Shown: positions 35,690-47,432, numbered from the stretch's first letter. The stretch: 64,000 nucleotides of DNA from Nepenthes gracilis (GCA_033239525.1 BSYO01000023.1:15556763-15620762), one strand, 5' to 3'. The notes: generated by a model not told the origin, from the sequence alone. A program made the numbers and translations.

Positions 35690-36320
35690 AACCCTTTTTC
35701 AACAGCTCTAGCAATTACTACTTCAATTCTTTGAGCTCAAATGGCACCATTATATGAGGAGTTCTCGATATAGGTGCCACTCTAGCTATGGTTTCAATTT
35801 TAAATTCAATCTCTCAGTTTCGCAGTAGTTCCAAAAGATCTTCTGAAAAAAATATCCTCAAATTCACATACCTCCAATATGTCTATTGGCGGTACACTAT
35901 GACTCTCAATAGTGCTCAAATAAGCTAAATAGGTTTAACATCCACTCTTTATCAAATTGCAAACGTGTACCACCCAAATCATATAGCAGGATTATTTTTG
36001 CATTATCCCGGAATCATAAAATGCACCATCTTATAAAAATAGTATATACTAGCATGATAATTAACCAATCAATCCATACCTAGGATTACATCAAAGTTAT
36101 GCATATCCAACAAAATTAAATTTACTACTAACTCTAACTCATTGACTCGAACAATGTACCTAGGTTACATAATATCCATGAACAAAGACAATTCTATAGG
36201 TGTTGATACTATTAATGAAAAATTCATAATCCTTAGGGGTGATAACAAGTAATAAACAAATTTAGGAGACACAAATAAATGTGTTGACCCGAATCCAAAA
36301 GTACATTAGTTAAAATTTTA
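35690..36320 (-). pseudogene. Protease remnant
   Basis: The active-site loop reads 'NVLLDSGQHIYLCL' near 36270-36310, so D-S-G is kept. Downstream frames show remnants of the hydrophobic 'LILLDMHNFD'-type strand. It lies between gag and RT as expected. Confidence 0.55.
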
Positions 36321-36329
36321 AAAATTATA

Positions 36330-37260
36330 AGTTTACTTTTAACCACTTTGGGCGACGCATCCACATCTTGGGTTGTCACCGTGAACGCTCTTCTTGAAGC
36401 ACTTGGCTTCCTCACCGTTTGCTGCAAACACATCTGCATCTTGGCTTTCTCACACCTGAATTTTGAGCTCCTTTCTTCTCTTTGTCTGTCGACTTTGATC
36501 CTTTATGAGATTCTCCCAATCATAAATTCTAGCCTCCTCATCTAGCCGACTTCTTCTCAAAGAACTTCTTTCACTCTAATTCTTGTTCAAATAGGAAAGC
36601 CCAATCCAGCACATCTCCGTAGGTTGTCAAATTTAACGTCACCAGCTACTTTTAGTTAGCATCATTCAAGCTTTACAAAATTTTTCTTGTCATCCTTGCC
36701 TCATTGTAGACCTTATGAGGGGAATAGTGGGATAGCTTGGTGAACTTGGTATCATATTCTACCACCATTTGATTTCATTGCCATAGACCGGCAAATTTAT
36801 CTTTCTTTTGTTCCCTCAAATTTGTTGGAAAGTACTTTTCTATGAAAGTTTTCACTAATATTTTTCAAGAAATTTCTTTGCTCTGTAATCCCATAACTTG
36901 CTTCTTTATCAACTACTAATGGTCCGCCTCTCCTTCCAACTTATATGAGGCAAATATAACCTTATACTCCTTCAGGCATCAAATAACAACAAAAATTTTC
37001 TTGATTCGCCAAATCTAAATCTCAGCTTTAGTAAGGTCTAAATTACCTATAAATTCTGGCACCCTCTCATTGATAAACCGATCATAAGTGATTGCATCAA
37101 GATTTAACATTTTCGGCTCTAGGTTATGGGATCCTCGAGCCATGGATTCCATCATGTCGGCCATCCTTTCCATTATAGCCAAATATTTCTCTTCCCAATC
37201 AGGGTGAAAGTTGGGTCAAACACCTCCTCATTATCCTGACGACATCTTTTAATCCTATCA
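36330..37260 (-). pseudogene. Gag remnant
   Basis: Fragmentary minus-strand frames between protease and PBS. The zinc-knuckle region near 36400-36450 is degenerate (Cys/Lys-rich, not a clean CCHC). The capsid part near 36600-36900 shares short blocks with Gag of the 2879-10952 element. The call rests mainly on position. Confidence 0.5.
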
Positions 37261-37318
37261 TAAAATAGTTAATTATATTAGATCTTCAGAACGAAAGTAA
37301 GACATTCTTCTTATGACT

Positions 37319-37330
37319 TCTTCGATACCA
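37319..37330 (-). promoter_or_regulatory. Primer-binding site, initiator tRNA-Met type
   Basis: The minus strand reads TGGTATCGAAGA a few bases inside the LTR end, a common variant of the initiator tRNA-Met PBS. Confidence 0.7.
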
Positions 37331-37337
37331 CTAAATT

Positions 37338-39476
37338 TATCACATCCCAAATTATATTTTTGTTATTAATAATTATCATTATTAATAATTATCCAATTAG
37401 CTACCTAATTAACCATGGATGTGTGCTTCATATTGATATATCGACCAACCAAAATAAAATAATATTTAATCAAACCAAAGGACCCAAATGTGATATCATT
37501 ATGTGGCTCTGACACTGACTTAATTGTAACGTCGAACTTTACGTAAGGAATCATGTTTAATCCAAAACCTTTGCTGACTAGTTGTCAGATGGATTGACAT
37601 CTATGAAACCACAAACCATAAATAATGTAAACTATATCTACATGATGTTGGATAAAATTAGATAAACCAACATACATCTCATAATTACAAAATACTATCC
37701 GAATAATATAAATATTAAACTTCTATTCAAAAATTAAAATACAATATCATATATTTTATAATTCTAATTCTAATATCTCCGATTAGCTCTTCCTTCAATC
37801 TAAATCATTTTATAAGTGTTCGAACCTCTCATTTGAAGGAGTTAGTAAAAAATAGAGATAAAAGTGAGTCAAAAGTTTAGTAAGGTAAATAATTTCATAA
37901 TTGAACATATAATCTTCGTTAAAACATATCGAAGAGAGAGCAATGAATCAATTTTCAAAATCAATTTCCATAAAGTGCTATGAATTTCCATGAAATATGC
38001 ACACAACTTATCAGTTTCTTTTATAAGATCTTATTCAAATTCATGTCATGTAATTCATGCTCAAATATGAAATTTTATTAGAGACTAAGGGCTAACAGAG
38101 CATTACCAATTTATTGAGTAGATAATTAAAGCCTGGGTTAATTTATTTTTACACGATCAAATACTGTATGCTACTATTTAAGATCCGTAGGTGGTCATCA
38201 TATATATAATCTTATAAATAGAGTTGAATACCATTTTCATCCACAGATGATAGATTCTAACAGCGATTATTATTATAATATATTAAGGTACGCCATAATA
38301 TACCATATATTGAATTTATTATAATGGTTTGATATCAAAACTTATGAAAGCTTTACTTAATTCTTTAAGATTCTTATATTTTCTCATTCTAGACAAAGCA
38401 TTTTTAATCCTTTATAAATTATAGAGTTTTTCACATAATCCTGTTAAATGATTATCATAAAGTGCGTAAACTGTTGTAGGAATTCACATGTATAGATTTT
38501 CAAAACATAGAAAAGTTATAATATAAAATTTTACAAATATGTGAAACTATATATACTATAAATTGTAGAGAAAGCCTGAAAATCCTATGATTCCCACATT
38601 TTTTTCAATTATCAAGCATATAGGGCAATTTTATGAATTTTCAAAACTTGTAAAATATATATTTAACACTTTTGAATATGTTGGAATATTATGAAAAAAA
38701 ATCATGTAGGAGCATTATATCTAATTTTTAGAACATGCATAAAGAAAAAACGGTAGAAATTAGCTGATTGATATAATATATCTGAGTTTTGACATAAATT
38801 TTATGCATTTTTATAGAAGAATGTGAAAAATTTTATATGCATGTTAAATATAAATATCTTTGTTACGAAATCATATCAGTATGAATATTTGAAATAAGAA
38901 ATATACAGAGAAGTGATGAAAGAATAGTAACAAAGGAAAGAAAAGTTGGAATGCCCCTGCCACAGTTTGAATCTTACCAAAATCTTGCTTGGATTCACTT
39001 GAATTGACATTCTCTAGCTTCTTCTCTTCCTTTCTCTTTCTTCTCATTCTTTTTCATTTCTTAAATCTGGCAGAGAAATGACTCAAATTTAGTTAAGTAT
39101 GATATATATACTAAATTGACGGCTGAGCGTGCCTCAAGCACCATGACGAAATTGAGTGGTGCACGAGCACCACTCGAGCACGCGTTGAACACTGATCATA
39201 TTGAAAAGTTCCCTTGCGCGCTCCCTTGGGCATGCATCTAGTGCCAGTACACTGGAAAGCACGTTCAAGTTTTAATTCGGTGTCTAGTAGGTGTGATTTC
39301 TCTACTCATCTCATGCATCAGTGTGTGTCAAGTGTCAGTTAAGCATCCCTTAACTTGATGTTACATGATCTAATTTGGATTTTTGACCCAATTTTTTCTT
39401 CCTTTGACCTAAATTTTAATCATCTTAACTTAATTATGATTATAATAAAATTTAAACTCAATCCTTACTGTAACTC
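37338..39476 (-). repeat. 5' LTR of the 24004-39476 element
   Basis: This is the uninterrupted copy. TATA-like TATATATA lies at 39103-39110 on the minus strand. The block at 39110-39290 holds degenerate 'gctcgag/cactcgagca' repeats. Both ends are slightly decayed (TATCACAT instead of TGTCACAT at the inner end). Confidence 0.7.
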
Positions 39477-39644
39477 TTAATTGTTTTTATCTTTTAGGAT
39501 ATTTGTATGATAAATTAATGAGATGTTAGTTCTATAATTGAAAAACAGTAAAATTTTTGATGGGTGTTTAATGGATTCATAGTTTGAGGTTTTCCACATG
39601 AGTGCTATAGGCGGTGTTTGATTATTTGGGCTTAGGTCACCACA
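39477..39644 (+). repeat. Last 170 bp of the 5' LTR of the plus-strand Ty3 element
   Basis: Ends 'ggtcaccaca', followed four bases later by a PBS. It has no match with the neighbouring minus-strand LTR. It completes the LTR begun at about 21700. Confidence 0.5.
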
Positions 39645-39648
39645 TTTA

Positions 39649-39660
39649 TGGTATCAAATA
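39649..39660 (+). promoter_or_regulatory. Primer-binding site of the plus-strand Ty3 element
   Basis: TGGTATCAAATA, initiator tRNA-Met type, just after an LTR end and upstream of plus-strand gag. Confidence 0.65.
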
Positions 39661-39839
39661 AAAGTTAGGTTTTATAAATAATGTAAGGACATAGGAATCT
39701 ACAATATTCGAAAAATATTAGGATTCACTTAGTTATTTGAGGACTTAGGATGTGGATGGTACCCTAAGTCTAGATGGTTGAGTGGAATAAGGGATAAAAT
39801 TGATGCAAAAGCTAACCTTGTCCTTGTTTTGTAGAATGT

Positions 39840-40830
39840 TGGAGCAATTAAGTATAAATATAGACAGATCTCAATGCACCCCAAATACTACCAGTGTGAA
39901 GGAAATGGTAGAGGTTTATGGCATACTCTGTGATATGGTCTTACTTGTAAATCAGATAATTACCACATAGGTCATTAGACCCTAAGGGACCACATCATCG
40001 GCAGTAGGAGAGCATTGCCAGAAAGATATAAGGAATAGCAGGTAATGCATGATTTTATGGCCCAGTGGGTCCCAAAGTTACTAGCCTACCTTATCATATG
40101 CTCCTTGAGGCTTTGATGGCATGGATAAAGAAGGCTTTTGAGGTGAATCGTAGTGGATCAACTGATAGGGTTCATTTAGCTCTCTACTATTTCATAGGTG
40201 AGGACGATTACTAGTGGAATATGTGAAAGAGAGCTGCAGACTACAACGGGATTTCATGGAAAGAGTTTGATGACACTTCTATGACAAGTATTTTTCCTTA
40301 TGCATGCAGGCTAGTAAGGACATAGAATTCTTATCTTTATGACAAGGGAGCATGTTTGTGACGCAGTATGAGGTATAGTTCATAGTGTTGTCATAGTTCA
40401 CCCTTATTTTGTGGCCGATAAGAAGCGGAAAGCATGATGATCTAGGAATGGATTGATTAACCCTATCCATATGCAACTCCTTCCTGTTAACTTAGTTAAG
40501 TATGACAGTTTCGAAAAGCACACAATGATGATCAAGCAGGCTCAACTCCATATAGGTCAGATTCAATTAGCTACCACTGCTCTAGCTCGAAGCGGGCCAC
40601 CTCATTTTCTACTACCCAAGAAATGATAGAAGATGAGTGGTCAAGAAAGTAGTAGATGATGTTTCAACTGCCTAAAGACAGGAGACATTGTGAGAGATTG
40701 CAGGACAACAGTATCAATAGTTGTCGCATATCTAGCCTCTACTCTAGCTGCACCTTCTGCAGAGTGGCCAGCACCCTAGGTATGTCACAGTTATAGTCAG
40801 GCCGAACACTTCATTAAAGATTGTTGGGTG
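39840..40830 (+). pseudogene. Gag remnant, zinc knuckle His replaced by Asp
   Basis: The zinc knuckle at 40660-40701 reads CFNCLKTGDIVRDC: the spacing C-x2-C-x4-X-x4-C is kept, but the metal-binding His is Asp. Upstream capsid frames are broken; phrases near 40130-40330 fit the Gag helix region. It is followed by protease. Confidence 0.6.
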
Positions 40831-40999
40831 CCTAAGTAAGGATTATTAGTGTAGGCCACCTAGTAGAGGCCATAGAGGCTAGGCTAGGTTTATATAGTCA
40901 TAGAACAGCAGGCTTAGAACTCACCTAATATGGTGCAAGTACCGTTCATATCTATAATTATCTTGCTTATATTTTATTTGATTTTAGTGTGACATACTC

Positions 41000-41300
41000 C
41001 TTTATATCAACATGTCTTGTGCCGTAGGTAGAGGCTGCTCTGAGACTATTGCACTTCACTCTAATGGTGTCCACTGCGGTCAATGAGACCATCATGATTG
41101 ATATTATGTATGTTGACTGTATTATTCATGTGGGAGATTATTATTTATCTGTAAACCTAATTTCGTTTGATATGTTGGAGTTTGATGTAATCCGTGGTAT
41201 GAATTACTTGGCTTCTTGCCATACCTATATCAACAGCATTGAAAAGATTGTGCACTTCACTATATTAGAGCATCCATCTTTTGAGTTCTGAGATGCTGGT
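41000..41300 (+). pseudogene. Protease remnant
   Basis: 'GDYYLSVNLISFDMLEFDVI' followed by 'MNYLASCHTYINSIEKIVHF' is the C-terminal half of a Ty3 retropepsin (compare 'DWLSKYHVTIDC' at 7300). The active-site loop before it is not recognisable. Confidence 0.6.
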
Positions 41301-41439
41301 GTTTAGGGCACTCTTCTGATAATGTTGACATTACATGCCAGACATTTGTTATGGGGAGGCTGTAGTGGCTTTTTAACATTTGTATTGGTAGAAGGGGTTC
41401 AAAAAGCCAAAGTATTGAAAATCCCAAAGGTGCAATAAT

Positions 41440-42800
41440 TCCTAATGTATTTCGAGAGGAGTTGCTAGGACTTGAACCTGAAAAGGAGGTTGACTTTATG
41501 ATCAAGCTACTTTCAAGGTAACTCTGATTTTAAAGGCTCCTATCTCATGGCACAAACTAAACTGAAGGAGCTAAAGACCTACTTTTAGGAGCTCCTTGAC
41601 TTGGGATCTATTAGACTTTGTATATCACCTTAGGGAGTCCCTACTTTATTTGTAAAAACGAAAGATGGATCTAAGAGATTATGCACTAGCTATAAGAAAC
41701 TCAACAAGATAATAATGAAGATTAAATATCCATTTTTATGGATTGATGATCTGTTTGACTAGTTGTTGGGGGTGTGAGTGTTCTACAAGATTAATCTATG
41801 GTTAGGATATTATTAGCTACGAATTCGAGAGTCTAATACAATGAACACAATGTTTAGATCACAGTATGGGCACTATAAGTTTATAGTGATGCTATATGGG
41901 TTGAAAAATGCATTAGTAGTATTCATGGATATGATGAATTGAGTTTTTAAGTCGTATTTAGACTATTTTATAGTGGTATTTATTAATGACATTGTGGTAT
42001 ACTCTCAGAGTGATGTGGAGCATAAAAAGCATCTATAACTGGTGTTAGGTATGTTAATAGAGGTGTAGTTATACAAAAAGTTTAAGAAGCACGAGTTTTG
42101 GCTTAATCAAGTTGTATTCCTTGGTCACATCATTTCAGGAGTAGGGGTATTTGTGGATTCGGCCAAAATTGAAGCTGTCATAGATGGGTGCGACCAATTA
42201 TTGACTAAGATGCACATTTTTCTTGGTCTAATAGTTATTATCGCATATTCATCAAGGGCTTTTTGAATATTGCTACACCACTGATAAAGTTGTCTCAAAA
42301 GGATGCAAAATTTATTTGGATGATCCAGTGTGACTCGAGCTTTTAGGAGCTTAAAAGGAGGTTCACATTGGCACCCATTTTGGCAATCATTGATGACTTC
42401 AGAGGATTTGAAGCTTAACGTGACACATCGCTAAGAGTATTGGGCTATGTGTCGATGCAGCGTGAAAAACATATGGGTTCAAATAGTTGAAGGTCTACAA
42501 GACTCAATATCTAGCACATGACATTATATTAGCAGCCATAGTCTTTGCTTTAAAGATTTGGCAAAATTGCTTATACAATGAGATATTTGTCATCTATATA
42601 GATTATAAGAATTTAAAATATTTGTTTTTACATAACGAGCTCAACATGAGGTAGTAAAGATGACTGGACTTGTTGTAGGACTATAATTGTGATATCTAGC
42701 ATAAGTTAGGAAAAACTAAAATGTTGTAGTTACTTTGAGTAGAAAGTCATTTGGAATTGTCTCTCACTTGATGATGCGAGAGTGACGTATGCTGGAGGAA
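41440..42800 (+). pseudogene. RT-RNase H remnant, catalytic box FIND
   Basis: 41967-42002 reads FIVVFINDIVVY; the first catalytic Asp of FIDD is Asn. Upstream '[20 protein letters not shown]' near 41655-41715 is RT block 1. Downstream 'FGHIISGVGVFVDSAKIEA'-like sequence (42120-42180, one codon changed) and an RNase H tail to about 42800 follow. Stops are frequent. Confidence 0.68.
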
Positions 42801-42889
42801 GTGGAGGATTGTAAGTTATTACTTCATCCAGGAGATTCTTAGGCAATAGTATCATATGTGTAGGTGCAATTGTTGTTCATTGATTGAAT

Positions 42890-43430
42890 ACGTGAGATGC
42901 AATTGGAAAATCCATTATTGGTGTTGATTCACATAGATTTAGGCAGCAAGGTTCAAGAAGGATTTTGTCTTAGAGATGACGGCACTTTGAGGTTCCATGA
43001 CTGTCTGTGTGTTCCAAATGCCAGGGGATTATGGAGAGAAATTCTTGAGGAGGCATACCGATCGAGATATACTATCAATCCTGGTAGCACCAAGATGTAT
43101 TCAGACCTAAAGAAGGTATCTTGGTGGAATGGAATGAAGGACATTGTGGATTCTATTATTAGGTATCAGATACATCAATAGGTCAAGGTCAAATACCTGT
43201 GCTAAATTGGAAGATTTCAGTCCATGCTTATTCCAAGTTGAAAATGGAAACCCATTGCTATGGACTTTACGCTAGGGGTTCCTATAATCGCTAGAAGACA
43301 TGACTGTGTCTACCATGTTTTTTAGCCATGAGGGTCACATTTTCACTTGACTGGTTAACCAGACTATATATTAAGGAGATGGTCAAACCACACAATATTT
43401 TTGTCACAATTGTATTTGAAAGAAATTTAT
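42890..43430 (+). pseudogene. Integrase N-terminal part
   Basis: The frame 42897-43181 gives 'RDDGTLRFHDCLCVPN', 'EAYRSRYTINPGSTKMYSDL' and 'KKVSWWNGMKDIV', the zinc-binding N-terminal domain of a Ty3 integrase. Frames after 43190 show only traces of the core. It ends without a C-terminal domain or PPT. Confidence 0.65.
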
Positions 43431-44030
43431 AGTTCATATTTGAATTGAGGTGACATGCCTATCATCATCGTATCCGAAATACTTGTCCGGCTAATCCCCT
43501 TATTAGTGTAGTTATCAACTATCCTTAACTATTATATGTTAGTACAATTCTTTATATTTCATATTTCCATCCCTATCAATCGATTTTTTTGTATCTCGTA
43601 ATTTAAACATTTATTTGATTTTGATATGATTTCTATATTTATACAACTTTGGACATGTTTTATAATTAGTACACAAATTTTGCATACTTTATTAGAAATT
43701 GATATTATTAACATTTTAGATTTTGATCATAATATTATCCTTAATATATTTCATTTAATATATATCTATATATAAAAATTATATATATTTTGTCGAGTAT
43801 TAATTTTACTATTGCCGTTGTTTGCTAATCTTTTAGATTAGATGGCTTGAATTTACTTGCATGTAGTTTTGATTGGGGACACATGATTGTTATATTCCTC
43901 ATGCATAGATCATGTGCAGTTTCACAAAAATAAAAAGGTATATGTATATAAGTATATAAGATTCTTAAGGAAATGACTCAATTGAACCGCACCAACGTTG
44001 TTAATAAATGGAAGAAAACTTTTGTGTATG
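43431..44030. other. AT-rich sequence, possibly an LTR remnant
   Basis: No gene. Phrases near 43800-43860 ('cgagtatt', 'ttgctaatcttttagatta') resemble those at 33085-33130 within the solo LTR, so a decayed 3' LTR of the plus-strand element may be here. The last 50 bp are the target of the GC-rich Tat element. Confidence 0.35.
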
Positions 44031-44035
44031 CAAAC

Positions 44036-45014
44036 TGTTGCGTCCCGGGCCCACGGTTGTCGTACGGATTAGAGAGCCTTCGGATTCCTAAGCGTGCGGG
44101 CCTTCGGAAGAAGAGTCCGGTCTCCGTCCCTGTGAACCTGGACCTGCATAATACAAACAACAAACAAGAGGTCAAGGGTTCGGCAGGATTTCTCACACCG
44201 AGGCCGCTCCGACGCTCAAGTCAGCAAGTTCCCGCAATAAACGAAAATGGCGCACGCTAAAGGGGTGCGCAGAGAAATGTTGTGTAGGCGTAAGAGGTGC
44301 TTGTGCGGTGATGTGGAGAATGCAATGAGCAGGTGGTGGAAGGCCTGGCTTCCTTGATGCACCGCAATGGGTGGCTGGCTTTCCCGTGATCTCAGGAGAT
44401 GCTGGAAAGGTGAGCGAGTTAGCTACTACAGATGAGACGGTGCTCCGTCTCGACTTGTCACTCTCGTGTTCTTAATTAGAGAAGAGGGAAGCAGTTGAGT
44501 ATGATTAGCCGTTTGAATTCTTGATTCAAAGGGATGCAGAGGATGAAAGATTCTCGAAGAGGTGTCGAGAGAAGGTCCCTTTCTCTGTGGGGTGTGAGGG
44601 CTCTTATACGCCTCACCCCGTTGGACTCTTGGGCGCCAAAACGCCCGTTGCTTCGGCCATTGCGCCGCTAGTCACTGTCGTGGACCGCCGTTCTGTGGGC
44701 TGTCCTGTGCCGTGGGGTCGCTTTCTTGCGTTATTGACCACGCCGATTTTCCCGTGTGCGAGATTGGTTGCCACACCGAGACAGCGTAGTGCCGTTGGCG
44801 GCTGCGCCCGTACACGCTCTATTGGCTAGCCTTTCCCGCCTGTTCCCGTGACGCATTTAATGCGGCTGTGTTTCGTTGCCTTCTTCCATCGTGGGTTTGC
44901 GCCTTTCAACCCTTGGTGGGCTAAGCGCTTTCACGTGGGCTTTTGGATCCCTTGTGGGCGCGGCACCTTTGTGGGCTCAGGCATGTCTCATAGGCCGGGA
45001 CATGGGACCCAACA
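44036..45014 (-). repeat. 3' LTR of the Tat element
   Basis: Matches 56025-57012 over its length, with small indels (for example an extra segment near 44645-44665). A minus-strand TATA CGTATAAG is at 44603-44610. Confidence 0.9.
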
Positions 45015-45290
45015 CTAGCCCCGTGCAGGGCCGGCCCGGTGGTCGGGCCCTATGTCCTCTGAGGCCCATTTCCGGCCTCATACCCTTCCTCGTGCCGCGC
45101 CATTTTTGTCGTCTTCCAGGTTCGCTCCTTTCCCAGGACCTAAGGCAGGCTTTTCAGGCGCTGCCATGACCCTCACTTCATCAGACGAGATTTGCGCGCC
45201 TTGGGTTGCGTCTGACCAGCGGTCTCTGCTGTTGCCCGAAAGACGTTTGCTGGATGCCGTGTTGCACTGGGTGAGGGGATAGCCTGCACT
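45015..45290. other. Tat element spacer next to the 3' LTR
   Basis: GC-rich; the open frames here are composition effects. I see no clear PPT on the minus strand at the LTR edge (the edge reads GCACGGGGCTAG|TGTTGGG on the minus strand; the GCACGGGGC stretch is the only purine-rich candidate). Confidence 0.4.
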
Positions 45291-45990
45291 CTGCCCATAA
45301 ATAGGAGGGACACTTGAGCAAGTTGAGTCCATTCCTTATCGGCAAATCAAAAGGCAATGAGAAGATTCTGGCTCTCCCCGCCTTTGGCGGGTACCCGAGA
45401 AGGAGTTGGATGGACCACTTGCATGCCTGAGACTCTTGGTGGAGGCCATTGTAGCCCATGCCCTGTGACTTGCCTTCTTTGCTAATGAGAGTGGCTCGGC
45501 TATTCTGCTATCGCCGTGCGCTTCCTTCCAGGTTGTGACCTGGCTGGCTTGAACGGATTCTTGGAGGATCCCTGCGGCTGCCTTCGCCTGTTAGATGACG
45601 GCTTTCGCTGGTGACCATTCCGCGAGCCACGCCAGGGTGCTAACTGCGGAAGGAGTGCGACGTCAGTAGCCCTCCGCGGAAGCTGGGCTTTTTGCCCAAC
45701 TTTCCCGGAGTGCCTGACCTTGGTGCTTCCCGGACCCTCGTGGATTGGACTCTTTAAACCTCCACGAGGGGATGCTCCCTGCCTCCGGTCCAATGCGCTC
45801 GGTGAAATACCGACTGCTTCCGCCGTCGGGATCTAGTGCAGATCACGTTCGCCGAGCTCACCTGGGGCATGACAAGGGAGCATACGGGGCTACGCACTGC
45901 AGTCTTCTTTCATCTTTCTCGCAGCTTTATGGTTGTAGATTTTGTACTTTGTAAGAAATCATTGATTAATAAAAGAAGTAGCCTCTTTTT
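45291..45990 (+). ncRNA. Opposite-strand unit 0: possible transcript without conserved ORF
   Basis: A TATA-like 'cataaatagg' (45296-45305) follows 'ctgcc', like the TATA regions of the next two units. Near 45968 'gattaataaaag' offers a poly(A) signal, preceded by 'ttgtactttgtaagaaatc'. The only ATG frame after the TATA box (45358) closes after about 24 codons. Strand and layout copy the two coding units downstream, so this may be a decayed third unit. Transcription is inference. Confidence 0.3.
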
Positions 45991-46264
45991 GTCTCCAATT
46001 TTTGTCTTGTCTTTGTGAATGTTCTTCTGTCGCCGGGCGCTTTGCCCTGAGGATCCACGCGTCATCCTTGGGGAGCTTGTGGAGTCCCTGTCAACCGTCA
46101 CATCTCCTGGGATATCCAGTGCATTTAATTCTTGCGCGGCCAAGAGACGTTGTTTCGTCTTGGAAACGCGCAAGTTTTCAGGGGCCTCCCACGTGGAGAA
46201 TCCTCATTGGCCCTTCCTTAAATGCTTTCTGTCTTTTGGGGTTACCGCCCTTTTAGGAGAAAAT

Positions 46265-46278
46265 TTGCCTATTTAAAT
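46265..46278 (+). promoter_or_regulatory. TATA region of opposite-strand unit A
   Basis: TTGCCTATTTAAAT, about 100 bp upstream of the ATG at 46372. The identical 14-mer lies at 47433-47446 before unit B. Both are preceded by a similar 'ccacgtg...ttttggg' region. Confidence 0.6.
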
Positions 46279-46371
46279 ACGCCACTTTCTCCCAAAATCT
46301 GGCACGTCTCTGTACTCGTACATCTACCGGCAGTTTGATCTTCCTCTGCGTGTTTCCTTGCCGCGAAATCA

Positions 46372-47051
46372 ATGGAGGACACATCCAGCGACTCGGAACG
46401 CTCTTCCGATGAGTCTAAGTTTGGCTCTCACGCCTCTGGGTCCTCAGGAGAGGCCCGCTCTGAAGCCACGGTTGCTAGCCCTTCACGGAGTCGTGGACCG
46501 CCTCCAGGTTTCGAGAGGTCCAGCCACGTCGAGGGGCTGTTGCGGTTCAGGTGGAGTGGCTGAGGGCCCGCGTCACGCATTTAGAGAGTACCCTGGCCGA
46601 GTCGGAGGCCAGGGCCACACGACTGGTGGGCGCCAACGTGGGGGCGCAGGCCCACATATTGGCACTCAAAGGAGAAACAGAGCGGCTTAGGCAGCAACAC
46701 GAGGCTGAAGTTGCCGCGCTGGGGACGGAGGCTAGGATCACTCGCCTCGTGGGTACCAATGAGGACGCGCAGGCCTGCGCACTGGCACTCGAGGAAGAAC
46801 TTGAACGGCTCAAGCAACAGTACGAGGCTGAGGTTGCAGAGTTGCGGTCGGAGCTGAGAATGAGGCTCGGCCCGAGGAGGATCCCGGATCTGCCTTGAGA
46901 TGCCTTTAGGCTCTCCCGGAGACTGGCTTCACTGGAGGATCCGGGTTTCCGCGTGGGGGTTCTAGACCCTCGCAATTCGCAAGCCAGAACTCGCCGCCAG
47001 TTGGTGGATTATCACGTCCAAAGTTCTTCTACTGGCCACTGGGACCGCTAG
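46372..47051 (+). pseudogene. Opposite-strand unit A: coiled-coil protein, short paralog of unit B
   Basis: Runs against the element's gag-pol. It starts MEDTSSDSERSSDES (Ser/Asp-rich), needs one frameshift between about 46480 and 46550, then reads 'VEWLRARVTHLESTLAESEA' and two tandem 41-residue coiled-coil repeats (46608-46730; 46731-46853). After a TGA at 46896 the same frame continues 'DAFRLSRRLASLEDPGFRVG' 'VLDPRN' to a TAG at 47049. That tail matches the C-terminus of unit B ('DGIRLCRRIVSLAAPLIPVG' 'VLHPEN'). The N-terminal conserved domain of unit B is absent. A poly(A)-like 'gtaataagaattg' lies near 47116. Function unknown. Confidence 0.6.
46608..46853 (+). repeat. Two 123-bp tandem repeats encoding 41-residue coiled-coil units
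   Basis: Unit 1 begins ARATRLVGANVGAQA and unit 2 ARITRLVGTNEDAQA; both end in '(R/K)QQ(H/Y)EAEVA(A/E)L'. The spacing is exactly 41 codons with no gap. A third, partial unit (SEARVTRLVG) is in unit B near 49160. Confidence 0.85.
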
Positions 47052-47432
47052 CCGTTTTGTCACTGTTGCGCTTTTCTCCTTTAGTTGTAACTCGTTGTAG
47101 CGAAAATTTGTCGACGTAATAAGAATTGTTGGTTCTTTGTTTCGCTTTGTCCGCCGAAGGAGTTTTTCTTCCCCCTCTTTTCCTTTTTTTTTTTTTGTAT
47201 TTTTACTTCGCGCTTATCGTGCGCGTCTTCAGGGCTCTGCTATCGTGAGCCCTCATTTAATGTGGCGGCGCCAGCGTGGACCCTAGCCAAGCAGCTGAAG
47301 GGTCGCGCCCGTTAGCCTGGCGTCTAGCCATCATTGCGAACGATTGAGATCCTGTGGTGCACCTCGATGTCACCACGTGTCCCAATCTCCGGTGGCGGTT
47401 CTGTTTTGGGTTTCCCGCCTTTTGACATGGCG
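47052..47432. other. Spacer between opposite-strand units A and B
   Basis: The 3' flank of unit A (T-rich run at 47180-47200) and the upstream promoter region of unit B. No ORF of interest. Confidence 0.4.

Larger units (their letters stand above)
24004..39476 (-). mobile_element. Minus-strand Ty3 element (Tekay/Del-like) with three nested solo LTRs
   Basis: The right LTR (37338-39476) and left LTR (24004-28630, itself interrupted) share long blocks, for example 'aaaataaaataatatttaat' and 'cgtcg(g/a)a(t/c)tttacgtaagga'. A PBS at 37319-37330 and gag-to-pol on the minus strand show that the right LTR is the 5' one. A PPT 'aatgaggagagaat' on the minus strand abuts the left LTR at 28631. The integrase is cut by the solo LTR 28960-33757. 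The target duplication is not clear (gtatt versus gtaac at the two ends), which fits an old insertion. Confidence 0.75.
21700..43430 (+). mobile_element. Plus-strand Ty3 element (Tekay/Del-like), split by a 15.5-kb nested element
   Basis: The 5' LTR runs from about 21700 to 24003 and resumes at 39477-39644. A tRNA-Met-type PBS (39649) and gag, protease, RT, RNase H and integrase follow on the plus strand to about 43430. The minus-strand element 24004-39476 therefore landed in its 5' LTR. The 3' LTR is not convincingly present: 43560-43970 has LTR-like phrases only. All reading frames are broken. The upstream limit of the LTR is approximate. Confidence 0.6.

Noticed and set aside
24004..39476. 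An exact target duplication for the minus-strand element
   Set aside because: Candidates gtatt and gtaac differ in two of five bases and the LTR ends are mutated, so I do not claim one.
45358..45430. A coding gene in opposite-strand unit 0
   Set aside because: The ATG after the TATA-like site closes after about 24 codons and nothing downstream resembles units A or B at protein level.
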